DNA from: Pseudovibrio sp. M1P-2-3
Lineage (GTDB): Bacteria > Pseudomonadota > Alphaproteobacteria > Rhizobiales > Stappiaceae
NCBI RefSeq assembly: GCF_031501865.1
Contig: NZ_JARRCW010000001.1
Location: 2,439,001 to 2,503,000 of the forward strand
DNA: 64,000 nucleotides
Direction: 5' to 3'
A program made the translations under genes and the position numbers. Below the pieces are notes generated by a model, which saw only the letters and a program-made list of their open reading frames with translations, was not told the origin of the DNA and did not search any database. The stretch's first letter is position 1. The number at the start of each line of letters is the position of its first letter. Shown here piece after piece: positions 18,646 to 27,319 of the stretch.

Positions 18646-19860
18646 TTAACGGAAAAGGCTGAGGATGTTCTGGGAAGAAGAGTTGGCAATAGACAGCGCC
18701 TGAATACCGAGCTGCTCCTGTGTCTGCAGGGCAGACAGACGAGTGGACTCTTCGTTCATGTCCGCATCCACCAGCTGACCAATACCACGCTCAATAGCAT
18801 CAGACAGGTTCTTGGAGAATTCCATCTGCATATCAACACGAGACTTGGCAGAACCAAGCGCAGTCGCAGCATCTGTCATTTTGTCGTACTGCTGGTCAAC
18901 CGCCACAATTACAGCATCCATAAGAGTACGGTCGCCTACAGTATCACCCAGCGCAGAGATATCAAAGTCCAGAACTGATGTACCCAGAGTCGATAAACCT
19001 GTATCGATTGCGAGTTTAGCAGCATCCCAATCAGCTTTAAACTGTGTGAGTTCATCGGAATCGACCAGAGCACCACCACCCGGAGGAGTAACTTGCAAAA
19101 GCTGCGTCACGTCACGTCCGTCGTTCAACAATGCGTCAAATGACGATTGATAAGCAGCCATAGCAATACCACTAGTTGCAACTTCACCATTAGTGGCGTC
19201 TGTATCGAAATTGAGTACAGGGGCTACATTACCAGTTGGGTTATAATTATCAAAGGTAGTCGGATCGTTACCAAGCGTACCGACAAGATCTTCAGTCAGG
19301 ATACCCGTATTGGCGCCAGCGGTAGTGGCACGGGTATCAACCAGAGTTGTTACACTGGTGTCAACCTCAATGTTGCCAAGTGAGATATTGCCGTCAGTAT
19401 CACGTGTAAAACTACCAACAACCTGTTTGGTCATGTTGGCAGAAGACATATCCTGCTGCAGCCAGTTCTCACCAGAGAAGCTGGCAGATTCAGCGATAGT
19501 CTGCAGCTGCTCCTGCAGAGCATCAATATCAGACTGAGCTTTGTTTTTGTCGATTGTGCCGTTTTTCGCAGCTTCAATTTTCTGCTTGATCTGATCAACA
19601 TAATCAAGAGAATCTTCCATAGCTGTAAAGGCAACATCAACTGTCGCAGCGCCAAGACCCAAGGAATCCTGAACTGTAGACAGAGAGTTGTTGTCTGAAC
19701 GCATAGTCGTCGCGATGGACCAGTATGCAGCGTTATCAGAAGCATCTTGAACACGCAGGCCGGTAGAAATACGGCTCTGTGTTTCGCTTAGATCTGCAGA
19801 AATGCTGCGCATAGTCTGCAGCGCAACCATGGAGGAGGAGTTTGTTAAAAGACTAGACAT
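18646..19860 (-). CDS. Flagellin C (rhizobial type), third tandem copy
   Basis: At 404 residues this is the longest of the four flagellins. The conserved ends match the others except for a Ser-Ala swap near residue 20 (SISADLSETQ instead of SIASDLSETQ). The central region (about 195-297) contains a Pro/Gly-rich insert with TPPGGGAL. It shares with flagellin A the residues LQTIAESA, ISALGDTVGDR and ERGIGQLVD, and a related FDALLNDGRDVTQL stretch in the variable part. Leader 19867-19911, terminator 18569-18594. Confidence 0.95.
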   Translation of the reverse strand: MSSLLTNSSSMVALQTMRSISADLSETQSRISTGLRVQDASDNAAYWSIATTMRSDNNSLSTVQDSLGLGAATVDVAFTAMEDSLDYVDQIKQKIEAAKNGTIDKNKAQSDIDALQEQLQTIAESASFSGENWLQQDMSSANMTKQVVGSFTRDTDGNISLGNIEVDTSVTTLVDTRATTAGANTGILTEDLVGTLGNDPTTFDNYNPTGNVAPVLNFDTDATNGEVATSGIAMAAYQSSFDALLNDGRDVTQLLQVTPPGGGALVDSDELTQFKADWDAAKLAIDTGLSTLGTSVLDFDISALGDTVGDRTLMDAVIVAVDQQYDKMTDAATALGSAKSRVDMQMEFSKNLSDAIERGIGQLVDADMNEESTRLSALQTQEQLGIQALSIANSSSQNILSLFR

Positions 19861-19866
19861 AAGAAA

Positions 19867-19911
19867 GTCCCTTTCAAAAAAACATTTGGGACAGGCTGGA
19901 TTGAAACCAGC
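19867..19911 (-). promoter_or_regulatory. Flagellin C leader: two hairpins, one at the ribosome binding site
   Basis: GTCCC/GGGAC and GCTGG/CCAGC stems as in the other copies. The base between the two stems differs from flagellins A and B and matches flagellin D (CAGGCTGG rather than CATGCTGG). Confidence 0.6.
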
Positions 19912-20136
19912 GTTTCCGGGAAAACATCATATTCTACTCAAAGAGCAGCCCAGAACAGGAGTAGAGTTCCATTTGAAACTTACGTGAAGCTGAACAGGCA
20001 ATAAATGGACAATGAATTGCCCGTTATACAGACCGTAAAACTTGAAGAACTTGCCGCCAGCCCTTCCTTCACAAAATCAGTTAGCAAGTTTTGAATATCC
20101 AAATCCGCGTAAACTATGGATCATCCAACAACAAAA

Positions 20137-20162
20137 AACCCTCCCACATCTGCGGGAGGGTT
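20137..20162 (-). terminator. Rho-independent terminator of flagellin D
   Basis: Stem AACCCTCCC and GGGAGGGTT with an 8-nt loop, followed on the minus strand by a T run. It lies about 50 bp after the flagellin D stop. Confidence 0.85.
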
Positions 20163-20213
20163 CTCCATTCCAGCCCTTTGAAAAAGACTGGTCAGCTGTT
20201 CAGTTAACTTGGA

Positions 20214-21344
20214 TTAACGGAAAAGGCTGAGGATGTTCTGGGAAGAAGAGTTGGCAATAGACAGCGCCTGAATGCCGAGCTGCTCCTGTGTCTGCAGGGC
20301 AGACAGACGAGTGGACTCTTCGTTCATGTCAGCATCTACCAGCTGACCTACACCACGCTCAATAGCATCAGACAGGTTCTTGGAGAATTCCATCTGCATA
20401 TCAACGCGAGATTTTGCGGAACCAAGTGCAGTCGCAGCATCGGTCATTTTATCGTACTGAGTGTCGACAGCTCTAATAACAGCATCCATTATTGTGCGGT
20501 CAGTCTCGGTATCGCCCAGACCTGAAATATCAAACTCCAGAACTGAAGAACCCAATGCATCAAAGGTATCATCCAGATCAGCCATCGCTGTAACTGCGTG
20601 CGCAGTAGAAAAGTTGCCTTGTGCAGTTGAATCCAAACTATTATAATGGTCTATGATGGCCTGCTCATAAATATCAGCTTTAAAGCCTTCCACATCCGTG
20701 GTGCCATTGACTACAGTAAGAGTACTTATAGTACCCGTGGTACCAATATCTATGGTAATATCACCAGCTAAATCTTCAGTCAGGATACCCGTATTGGCGC
20801 CAGCGGTAGTGGCACGGGTATCAACCAGAGTTGTTACACTGGTGTCAACCTCAATGTTGCCAAGTGAGATATTGCCGTCAGTATCACGTGTAAAACTACC
20901 AACAACCTGCTTGGTCATGTTGGCAGAAGACATGTCCTGCTGCAGCCAGTTCTCACCGGAGAAACTTGCAGATTCAGCAATAGTCTTCAGCTGCTCCTGC
21001 AGAGCATCAATATCAGACTGAGCCTTGTTTTTGTCGATTGTGCCGTTTTTCGCAGCTTCTACTTTCTGCTTGATCTGGTCAACATAATCAAGAGAATCTT
21101 CCATAGCTGTAAAGGCAACATCAACTGTCGCAGCGCCAAGACCCAAGGAATCTTGTACAGTAGACAAAGAGTTATTGTCTGAACGCATTGTGGTTGCAAT
21201 TGACCAGTAAGCGGCGTTGTCAGACGCATCCTGAACACGCAGGCCTGTAGAAATACGGCTCTGTGTTTCGCTCAGATCTGAAGCAATGCTGCGCATTGTC
21301 TGCAGGGCAACCATGGAGGAGGAGTTTGTCAAAAGACTAGACAT
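20214..21344 (-). CDS. Flagellin D (rhizobial type), fourth tandem copy
   Basis: At 376 residues this is the shortest of the four flagellins, with the smallest central region (about 192-270). Conserved ends are as in the others; Val replaces Ile in QIKQKVEAAK. Residues LKTIAESA, ISGLGDTE and ERGVGQLVD group it with flagellin B. It is transcribed first in the array and lies 193 bp from the end of fliP. The fliP terminator lies between, so the gene should have its own promoter. Confidence 0.95.
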   Translation of the reverse strand: MSSLLTNSSSMVALQTMRSIASDLSETQSRISTGLRVQDASDNAAYWSIATTMRSDNNSLSTVQDSLGLGAATVDVAFTAMEDSLDYVDQIKQKVEAAKNGTIDKNKAQSDIDALQEQLKTIAESASFSGENWLQQDMSSANMTKQVVGSFTRDTDGNISLGNIEVDTSVTTLVDTRATTAGANTGILTEDLAGDITIDIGTTGTISTLTVVNGTTDVEGFKADIYEQAIIDHYNSLDSTAQGNFSTAHAVTAMADLDDTFDALGSSVLEFDISGLGDTETDRTIMDAVIRAVDTQYDKMTDAATALGSAKSRVDMQMEFSKNLSDAIERGVGQLVDADMNEESTRLSALQTQEQLGIQALSIANSSSQNILSLFR

Positions 21345-21350
21345 AATAAA

Positions 21351-21396
21351 GTCCCTTTCAAGAATAACATTTGGGACAGGCTGGATTAAAACCAGC
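21351..21396 (-). promoter_or_regulatory. Flagellin D leader: two hairpins, one at the ribosome binding site
   Basis: Both stems (GTCCC/GGGAC and GCTGG/CCAGC) are kept although the loops differ from the other copies (CAAGAATAACATT and ATTAAAA). Changes falling in loops and not stems support RNA structure, though only a few positions vary. Confidence 0.6.
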
Positions 21397-21489
21397 GTTT
21401 CCGAGAAAACATCATATTCTACTCAGTGAGCAGCTCGGAACAATGATAGAATTTCACTTGAAACTTACGTGAAGCTTAACACCTAACAA

Positions 21490-21511
21490 AAAAGCTGGCA
21501 AAAATGCCAGC
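21490..21511 (-). terminator. Terminator after fliP
   Basis: AGCTGGCA and TGCCAGCT form an 8-bp stem with an AAAAA-type loop. On the minus strand it is followed by TTTTTTGTTAGG. It ends the long motA-to-fliP block. Confidence 0.8.
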
Positions 21512-21537
21512 TATACATGTTGGGTTATACTTTTTAA

Positions 21538-22287
21538 CTAGGCGAATGACCTTATCAGACCCGCAGTGAGCAAATGCCAACCGTCGATCAGGACGAAGAA
21601 CAGGACCTTGAACGGTAGGGAAATCACCGTAGGTGGCAGCATCATCATGCCCATGGACATGGTGAGGGTGGCGACGATCATGTCGATGACGATGAACGGC
21701 AGGGCGATGAGGAAGCCGATTTCAAACCCGCGGCGCAGTTCGGAGATCATGAAAGCCGGAATAAGAACACGAAGGTCTATTTTTTCCAGCGGCACATCGG
21801 GATCATAGTCAAATGAGCCCACCGCCAGATCATCAAACAGCACCAGATCTTTTTCCCGCACATTGTTCAACATGAACTCGCGGAACGGTTCGGTGATTTT
21901 GCCGTAGGCTTCCTGCTCGCTGATCTCGTTGTCAATGAGCGGCTTCAAGCCGTCTTGCCACGCCTTATCAAAGGTCGGCGCCATGACGTAAAAGGTCATG
22001 AACAGCGCCAGTGAAATGAGAATGATGTTGGCAGGCGTTGTTTGCAGGCCCATGCCGGAGCGCAAAAACGAAAAGGCCACCACAAAGCGTGTGAATGAGG
22101 TGACCATAATCAAAATACCCGGCGCCACAGACAACACAGTCAAGATCAAGACAATCTGAATGATCTGACCGGATGCTGTCGCCTGCCCTGCCGGCAGCAG
22201 GCTGGACAGGTTCAACTCCTGCGCCCCAGCCGCGCCAACAAAGGAGAAGGTCGCAACAACAAAGAGTAAGAGGAAGCTTCTAATCAC
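21538..22287 (-). CDS. fliP: Flagellar export gate protein FliP
   Basis: FliP forms most of the FliPQR export gate in the inner membrane. The 249-residue product has a cleavable-type signal (VVATFSFVGAAGAQ) and the family block SVAPGILIMVTSFTRFVVAF and SFLRSGMGLQTTPAN near residues 55-88. Several membrane segments follow. The start is GTG at 22287, overlapping the fliL stop. It is the last gene of its block. Confidence 0.97.
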   Translation of the reverse strand: MIRSFLLLFVVATFSFVGAAGAQELNLSSLLPAGQATASGQIIQIVLILTVLSVAPGILIMVTSFTRFVVAFSFLRSGMGLQTTPANIILISLALFMTFYVMAPTFDKAWQDGLKPLIDNEISEQEAYGKITEPFREFMLNNVREKDLVLFDDLAVGSFDYDPDVPLEKIDLRVLIPAFMISELRRGFEIGFLIALPFIVIDMIVATLTMSMGMMMLPPTVISLPFKVLFFVLIDGWHLLTAGLIRSFA

Positions 22288-22781
22288 TGAATCACCACCG
22301 ATTCAATGATGAGTTCTCGAACCGAATCGCCCCCGCGAATTTTAGCGCGTTCGTTCAAGTCATCGCGCAGACGCAGCAAACCGCGAGATCCTTCCAACTG
22401 GCGCGGACCAAGGGTGCGCGCATAAATTAGAAGATCTTGCTCGATTTCCTTCACAAGAACCGAATTCTCGTCATACCCCAACACACTGTCTGCAAGGATA
22501 ATGGAGGTCTCAATACGGATCCACGTTTGAGAGGAAGACAACAAGTTGGTAACAATCGGTTTCAGAGCGATAATCTGACTGCCGCTTGCATAGACGGGAT
22601 TTACCGCGCCTTCCTGCGCCTCGCTCTTCCGGTCCTCCACAATTTGCAGATGAACCTTTTCAACCAACGTATTACCGAAGATAAACCCTGCGCCAGCACT
22701 CACCAACGTTAGCAGGAACAAGATGCCGATAAGTGGCAGGAATGCACTTCCAGATGGAGGCAAAGCTGAACCTAGTTTCAT
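22284..22781 (-). CDS. fliL: Flagellar basal body-associated protein FliL
   Basis: FliL is an inner-membrane protein around the stator that supports torque. From the ATG at 22781 it is 165 residues with one membrane helix near 16-38 (FLPLIGILFLLTLVSAGAGF) and a periplasmic domain with AKIRGGDSVRELIIESVVIQ at the C-terminus. I chose this start because it falls 7 bp after the flgH stop with a GAGGA-type binding site; the longer open frame overlaps flgH. Confidence 0.9.
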   Translation of the reverse strand: MKLGSALPPSGSAFLPLIGILFLLTLVSAGAGFIFGNTLVEKVHLQIVEDRKSEAQEGAVNPVYASGSQIIALKPIVTNLLSSSQTWIRIETSIILADSVLGYDENSVLVKEIEQDLLIYARTLGPRQLEGSRGLLRLRDDLNERAKIRGGDSVRELIIESVVIQ

Positions 22782-22788
22782 AGTATCC

Positions 22789-23496
22789 TCAGAATGGCCA
22801 GACTTGGTCAAGAACTTGCTGCCCCCATGCAGGCTGTTGAACTTCGGTGATACGGCCACGCCCACCGTAAGATACGCGCGCCTCGGCTATTTTATTGTAT
22901 TCGATTGTGTTTCGACCGGTGATATCTTCCGGACGCACAATTCCTGCCACGGACAGAACGCGAACTTCGTAGTTCACACGCACTTCCTGTTGGCCGCTAA
23001 TAATCAGGTTCCCGTTGGGAAGTACTTTGGTCACAATCGCCGCGATGGAAAGTTCAATTTCCTCTGACCGGTCAATAGCCCCATCACCTTTAAACGCGGT
23101 GCTCGCCCCGCCTGAAATGCTGCCACTGGCCTCATCGGTGAACAAGGTTCCGATAGAGGCGCTTGCAGAGCCGGAACTGCCAGATTCAGAATCGCGATTG
23201 CGCTCGGAGGTGTTGTCCAACTCAGCCTTATCATCGATCTCAATATGAACAGTCAGTACATCACCGACATTTTTGGCGCGAGGATCGCGGAAAAAGTCTT
23301 GCTTTCCATCTCCCCAAAGGCCGTTAAAGGCGCGCCGATGACCGGATTTTTTAGCGTCAGCAGTCGCTGGCAATGCACCCACCTGCGGCGCCAAACCATG
23401 CCCAAGCGGGGTTAGTGCAGGCTCTCGCCGTACTTCTTTCAACCCGCTACACCCAGCGAGCAATCCTAATCCACAGAGCGCAACAACAAGTTTCAT
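22789..23496 (-). CDS. flgH: Flagellar L-ring lipoprotein FlgH
   Basis: FlgH forms the outer-membrane L ring. The 235-residue product has a lipoprotein signal with lipobox LLAGC (Cys16). Family motifs include LWGDGKQDFFRDPRAKNVGD and NGNLIISGQQEVRVNYE in the C-terminal half. It lies downstream of motE with an ATGA overlap. Confidence 0.95.
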   Translation of the reverse strand: MKLVVALCGLGLLAGCSGLKEVRREPALTPLGHGLAPQVGALPATADAKKSGHRRAFNGLWGDGKQDFFRDPRAKNVGDVLTVHIEIDDKAELDNTSERNRDSESGSSGSASASIGTLFTDEASGSISGGASTAFKGDGAIDRSEEIELSIAAIVTKVLPNGNLIISGQQEVRVNYEVRVLSVAGIVRPEDITGRNTIEYNKIAEARVSYGGRGRITEVQQPAWGQQVLDQVWPF

Positions 23497-24062
23497 AGCC
23501 CAGCTCCCCTGGCGTTTCTTTGAGTTAGCAAAGCCATACTGTCAGCCAAATAGGCCGCCCGCTCCGCTGGCATTTCCGCAAGTATGCCCCCGGCCTGACG
23601 GGGTTTCATTTGTAAAAGAACCGAAACAGCGGTGACGTCATCCAGTGTGGACAGCTGCTCTGCAGCAGCGTCTGAACGCATATTCGAGTAAATGGACACC
23701 ACGTGGCCTTCAGCACGCCGTAAAATTTCGTCGCGCTTTTGAACCCACTGCTTCAATTCACTGATCTTGACTTCCAGCTCTTCGACTTTGCGATCCATTT
23801 TAGCCTGCGCATCGAATATGGCGCGCATTTGCCACTGGTTGCGGGCATCGGATGCTTGTTCTGCCGTAGCTACGCAGTACGCCTTGGCATCATCAACCGC
23901 TTTTTGCAGGTCTTGCGGGCTAATCGCTTCCGCCTCACCCCCAGCAGCCAGAGCCGATGAGCCGAACACAAGGCTTGCTGCCAGCACAGCACCACCAACG
24001 CACTGCACTAAAGCAGCTGATCCAAAAGCCTTCATCACAGACGATAATCCCTGAGTTTTCAT
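23493..24062 (-). CDS. motE: Motility protein MotE (MotC chaperone type)
   Basis: In Sinorhizobium, MotE is a periplasmic chaperone for MotC, encoded between flgI and flgH, exactly as here. The 189-residue product has a signal peptide (GAVLAASLVFGSSALA), a coiled coil (residues about 75-125, with KMDRKVEELEVKISELKQW) and a C-terminal MgtE-N-like helical part (MKPRQAGGILAEMPAERAA). I took the ATG at 24062; the longer frame starts with a GTG overlapping flgI. Confidence 0.85.
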   Translation of the reverse strand: MKTQGLSSVMKAFGSAALVQCVGGAVLAASLVFGSSALAAGGEAEAISPQDLQKAVDDAKAYCVATAEQASDARNQWQMRAIFDAQAKMDRKVEELEVKISELKQWVQKRDEILRRAEGHVVSIYSNMRSDAAAEQLSTLDDVTAVSVLLQMKPRQAGGILAEMPAERAAYLADSMALLTQRNARGAGL

Positions 24063-24121
24063 TTCATCCAGTATGGTCAGACAAGCTTGCCCGTGGCTTA
24101 TGCAAGTGCTCCTACGAACAC

Positions 24122-25252
24122 TCACTTCACCACTAGCGTTGCCTGCAAGGCCCCTGCCCGCTTGATCGACTGCAAAATGGAGATAATACCGGATGGTTTA
24201 AGGCCAATACGGTTCAGCCCACGCACCAGCGTTCGAAGGTCGGTGCCTTCCACAATCTGGAGCTGCCCATCATCTTCAAAAACTTCAATATTTGTACGCG
24301 GAACAACCACCGTCTCTGCATTGCCACCACGGGTGAATGGAGAGGGCTGTGACACCACTGGCGTCTCGGCGATTTGTACAGTGAGATTGCCATGCGTCAC
24401 CGCAACTGTAGAGATGCGCACGTTCTGGCCAATAACTACGGTACCGCTCTTTTCATCGATAACAACACGAGCAGGAGTATCGGGCTGAACCATCAAGCCT
24501 TCAATCTCGGAGATAAAACGAACCGCACTAAGCCCCAAAGGACGCTGCACCTCAATGGATCTGTAATCCTTTTCCACGGCAAGCTTCTTACCGTAGCGGT
24601 TCAAGGTGAATGCATTAATGGCATCGGTAACACGAATAGCCGTTTTGAAGTCGGCATTCTTCAATTCAAATGTCAGGTTTCTCATTCTGGAGAAACGTTC
24701 GGGCAGAGTTTTCTCCACCAAACCGCCGTTGGCGATAACGCCAGCCGTTGGCACGCCTTGCGTGATACTCGCCGCTTCACCATCTACAGTAAAACCGGAG
24801 ACCGAAATCGACCCTTGAGCAACGGAGTAAACATTTCCATCGGCGCCCAGTAGCGGCGTTACCAGAAGTGTTCCGCCTTTCAAAGAGGTTGCATCCCCAA
24901 GTGAGCCTACGGACACATCAATTCGGGAGCCGTTACCGGCAAATGGGGGCAGCTCTGCAGTCACGACAACAGCTGCAACATTTTGTGCTCGCAGCTTGGA
25001 ATCGCGAACATTCACACCCATTCGCTCCAGCATGGACTGAAGGGATTGTTCCGTGAAAGGAGAATTACGCATGGTATCGCCGGTTCCATCTAGCCCGACA
25101 ACCAGTCCGTAACCAACGAGCTGATTATCGCGCACCCCGCGCAACTCTGCGATATCTTTAATTCTGACCAGAGCAGAGGCACTACCAGATAAAACAGCGA
25201 CTAAAATGAAAGCAGCGCTAAAAAACTGCAGAACGCGCACTTGAATACCCAT
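24122..25252 (-). CDS. flgI: Flagellar P-ring protein FlgI
   Basis: FlgI builds the periplasmic P ring around the rod. From the ATG at 25252 it is 376 residues with a signal peptide (FILVAVLSGSASA) and the family opening RIKDIAELRGVRDNQLVGYG followed by GLDGTGD. The C-terminal segment includes TDLRTLVRGLNRIGLKPSGI. A GTG five codons earlier is the only longer option. The start overlaps the flgA end region. Confidence 0.96.
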   Translation of the reverse strand: MGIQVRVLQFFSAAFILVAVLSGSASALVRIKDIAELRGVRDNQLVGYGLVVGLDGTGDTMRNSPFTEQSLQSMLERMGVNVRDSKLRAQNVAAVVVTAELPPFAGNGSRIDVSVGSLGDATSLKGGTLLVTPLLGADGNVYSVAQGSISVSGFTVDGEAASITQGVPTAGVIANGGLVEKTLPERFSRMRNLTFELKNADFKTAIRVTDAINAFTLNRYGKKLAVEKDYRSIEVQRPLGLSAVRFISEIEGLMVQPDTPARVVIDEKSGTVVIGQNVRISTVAVTHGNLTVQIAETPVVSQPSPFTRGGNAETVVVPRTNIEVFEDDGQLQIVEGTDLRTLVRGLNRIGLKPSGIISILQSIKRAGALQATLVVK

Positions 25253-25256
25253 GCTT

Positions 25257-25733
25257 TTAATTTCCACCTTCGACCTTCAAGGTCCCGTCTTCCTGCACGA
25301 TGCCAACAACCTGCAGACCGGTATCAATATTCTTCGCTTTAATGGTGTCACCAACTCCGCCAGACTGAAGCGGCTCTACAATTGCGACAATTTTCAAGCC
25401 GCCCTCTTCAAAAACAAGAGTTGCAGGGGTTCCACGTTTCACCAAAGTGGGACTTTGAACACCATTCAAGGGAATAGGCCTACCAGGAACCAATGTCCGT
25501 TTTGCCTCCATCCCCAAAAGTCCCTCACTATTGCGAAAAACAGCCATTCCGCTAATTTTTCGCGTCAAGAATTTTTGAGAACGGATCATCCCGCTATCAA
25601 TGTAATCACCGGGATAAATGACCAAGACCGGAACAGGGATTTCCTGGACCTGAGACTGGGCAAAAGAGGCACCTGCAACAAGCGGAGAGAAAAAAAGGCA
25701 GGCACTCAGCAGCCCAAATTTAAGCTTAGACAC
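25257..25733 (-). CDS. flgA: P-ring assembly chaperone FlgA
   Basis: FlgA is a periplasmic chaperone for FlgI assembly. The 158-residue product has a signal peptide (LLSACLFFSPLVAGASFAQ) and an SAF-type domain with VIYPGDYIDSGMI near residue 40 and LVPGRPIPLNGVQSPTLVKR later. It starts at GTG 25733, 24 bp after flgG. It is shorter than enteric FlgA, as is common in rhizobia. Confidence 0.92.
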   Translation of the reverse strand: MSKLKFGLLSACLFFSPLVAGASFAQSQVQEIPVPVLVIYPGDYIDSGMIRSQKFLTRKISGMAVFRNSEGLLGMEAKRTLVPGRPIPLNGVQSPTLVKRGTPATLVFEEGGLKIVAIVEPLQSGGVGDTIKAKNIDTGLQVVGIVQEDGTLKVEGGN

Positions 25734-25757
25734 GGAACACCTGCACTTTAAAATTTA

Positions 25758-26546
25758 CTAGCGAATGCCCTTGGAAACAGTACCAGCCATATCATCGGCG
25801 GCCTGAATAACCTTGGAGTTCATTTCATAGGCGCGCTGCGCACTAATCAGGTTTGTAATTTCTTTAACCGAATCAACATTTGAAGATTCAAGATAGCGCT
25901 GACGCACAACGCCAAAACCCGGATCCCCGGGAGCACCTTCGATACCAGCGCCAGAAGCTTCCGTTTCACGGAACAGGTTACCACCAAGCGCCTTCATACC
26001 TGCATCATTAACAAAGTTGGTAAGAGTTATTTGCCCCAATTCTTCCGGGGCCTGATCTCCATCAAAAATTGCGTAAATTTCGCCGCTCTCATTCACTTCG
26101 ATCTTGATTGCTTCTTCTGGCACAACAATACCGGGTTCCACTTCGTACCCATCAAGAGTAACCAGTGTCCCCTCACCATTTTTATTAAATGAGCCAGCCC
26201 GGGTGTATAGGCTTTCGCCATCAGGACCTGCAATACGGAACCAGCCCTCCCCGTCAATCGCCATATCAAAATCGTTATTGGTCTGGGTCAGCGAGCCTTG
26301 CGTGTGAAGCTTTCTCACAGCAGCAGTGCGCACACCCAAACCAAGCTCGATACCCTCAGGAACAGGAGCTTCACCGCCACGGTTTGCAACACCTGCAACA
26401 CGGTCGGTTTGGTATAGAAGATCGGTAAATTCCGCACGGGAGGCCTTAAAGCCTGTTGTTCCCATGTTGGCAACGTTGTTCGAAATTACTTCCAAATTAG
26501 TTTGCTGAGCCGACATACCTGTGGCTGCGATCGCTAGCGCTTTCAT
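25758..26546 (-). CDS. flgG: Flagellar distal rod protein FlgG
   Basis: FlgG forms the distal rod. The 262-residue length is standard. The N-terminus has [20 protein letters not shown] (rod/hook motif) and the C-terminus has [20 protein letters not shown]. The middle contains [18 protein letters not shown]. It starts 10 bp or so after fliE. Confidence 0.97.
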   Translation of the reverse strand: MKALAIAATGMSAQQTNLEVISNNVANMGTTGFKASRAEFTDLLYQTDRVAGVANRGGEAPVPEGIELGLGVRTAAVRKLHTQGSLTQTNNDFDMAIDGEGWFRIAGPDGESLYTRAGSFNKNGEGTLVTLDGYEVEPGIVVPEEAIKIEVNESGEIYAIFDGDQAPEELGQITLTNFVNDAGMKALGGNLFRETEASGAGIEGAPGDPGFGVVRQRYLESSNVDSVKEITNLISAQRAYEMNSKVIQAADDMAGTVSKGIR

Positions 26547-26555
26547 GATAAACCC

Positions 26556-26894
26556 TTAAATAGACATTCTTGAAAATTCCATGTACGCGTCAACAACCTT
26601 GTCGCGCACAGCCAAAGCACTTTTCAGCGAAAGCTCGGCCTTCATAACAGCCTCAACAACGTTTTGAGCTGAAACTTCACCCTTAACACCGCCAATCGAA
26701 GAAACTTCAGCGTTCTTCAAGTCGCCCGCAGTATTTTCCAAAGCAGCAGCCATAGTATCGGCGAAACTCTCGGTTGGCGCAGCAACCTCTGCCCCACCAC
26801 CAACAACATACTGACGGGTACGATTAACACCACCCAAGCTATCGACACCCCGAGCACTGGAAACAGCACCAAGCCCTGAAACCGGATCAACCAT
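26556..26894 (-). CDS. fliE: Hook-basal body protein FliE
   Basis: FliE links the MS ring to the proximal rod. The 112-residue product has the conserved C-terminal half (VVEAVMKAELSLKSALAVRD then KVVDAYMEFSRMSI). The start overlaps the flgC stop by one base (TAATG). Confidence 0.95.
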   Translation of the reverse strand: MVDPVSGLGAVSSARGVDSLGGVNRTRQYVVGGGAEVAAPTESFADTMAAALENTAGDLKNAEVSSIGGVKGEVSAQNVVEAVMKAELSLKSALAVRDKVVDAYMEFSRMSI

Positions 26895-27313
26895 TAACGC
26901 GACCTCAACAAATCAATTGTTCTATTAATCATTGCACTCGTTTGCTTCATAACCTGCAAACCAGCCTCATAAGAGCGTGTGGTCTCTCTCATATCAGCCA
27001 GCTCAACGAGCATATTAACGTTTGGAAGCTTCACATTACCGTCCTTATCCGCAGCCGGATGAGAAGGGTCATATTCAACCTTAAAATCACTTCGATCAGT
27101 ACCGACACCTTTAACGGCGACCAGATCAGCACCCAACAAGCGATCCATTTCACTATGGAAAGTAATCGTCTTACGGCGATAAGGATTGGCACCTTCAACA
27201 TCTGCAGTTGAATTGGCATTGGCAAGGTTTTCAGAGACAACCCTCATTCGCTGAGATTGTGCATGAAGACCAGACCCGGAGATTTTAAGAGAAGCACTTA
27301 AAGGATCAATCAT
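26894..27313 (-). CDS. flgC: Proximal rod protein FlgC
   Basis: FlgC is a proximal rod subunit. The 139-residue product has [20 protein letters not shown] near residue 22, PYRRKTITF, and the C-terminal helix [20 protein letters not shown]. Length is standard. It follows flgB by 6 bp. Confidence 0.96.
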   Translation of the reverse strand: MIDPLSASLKISGSGLHAQSQRMRVVSENLANANSTADVEGANPYRRKTITFHSEMDRLLGADLVAVKGVGTDRSDFKVEYDPSHPAADKDGNVKLPNVNMLVELADMRETTRSYEAGLQVMKQTSAMINRTIDLLRSR

Positions 27314-27319
27314 TCTCTA

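Larger units (their letters stand above)
19861..20213 (-). repeat. Flagellin spacer, copy 3 (about 353 bp)
   Basis: Third near-identical spacer, with the leader of flagellin C and the terminator of flagellin D. The leader of flagellin D at 21345 onward keeps the hairpins but diverges from these three copies beyond about 140 bp. Confidence 0.9.
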
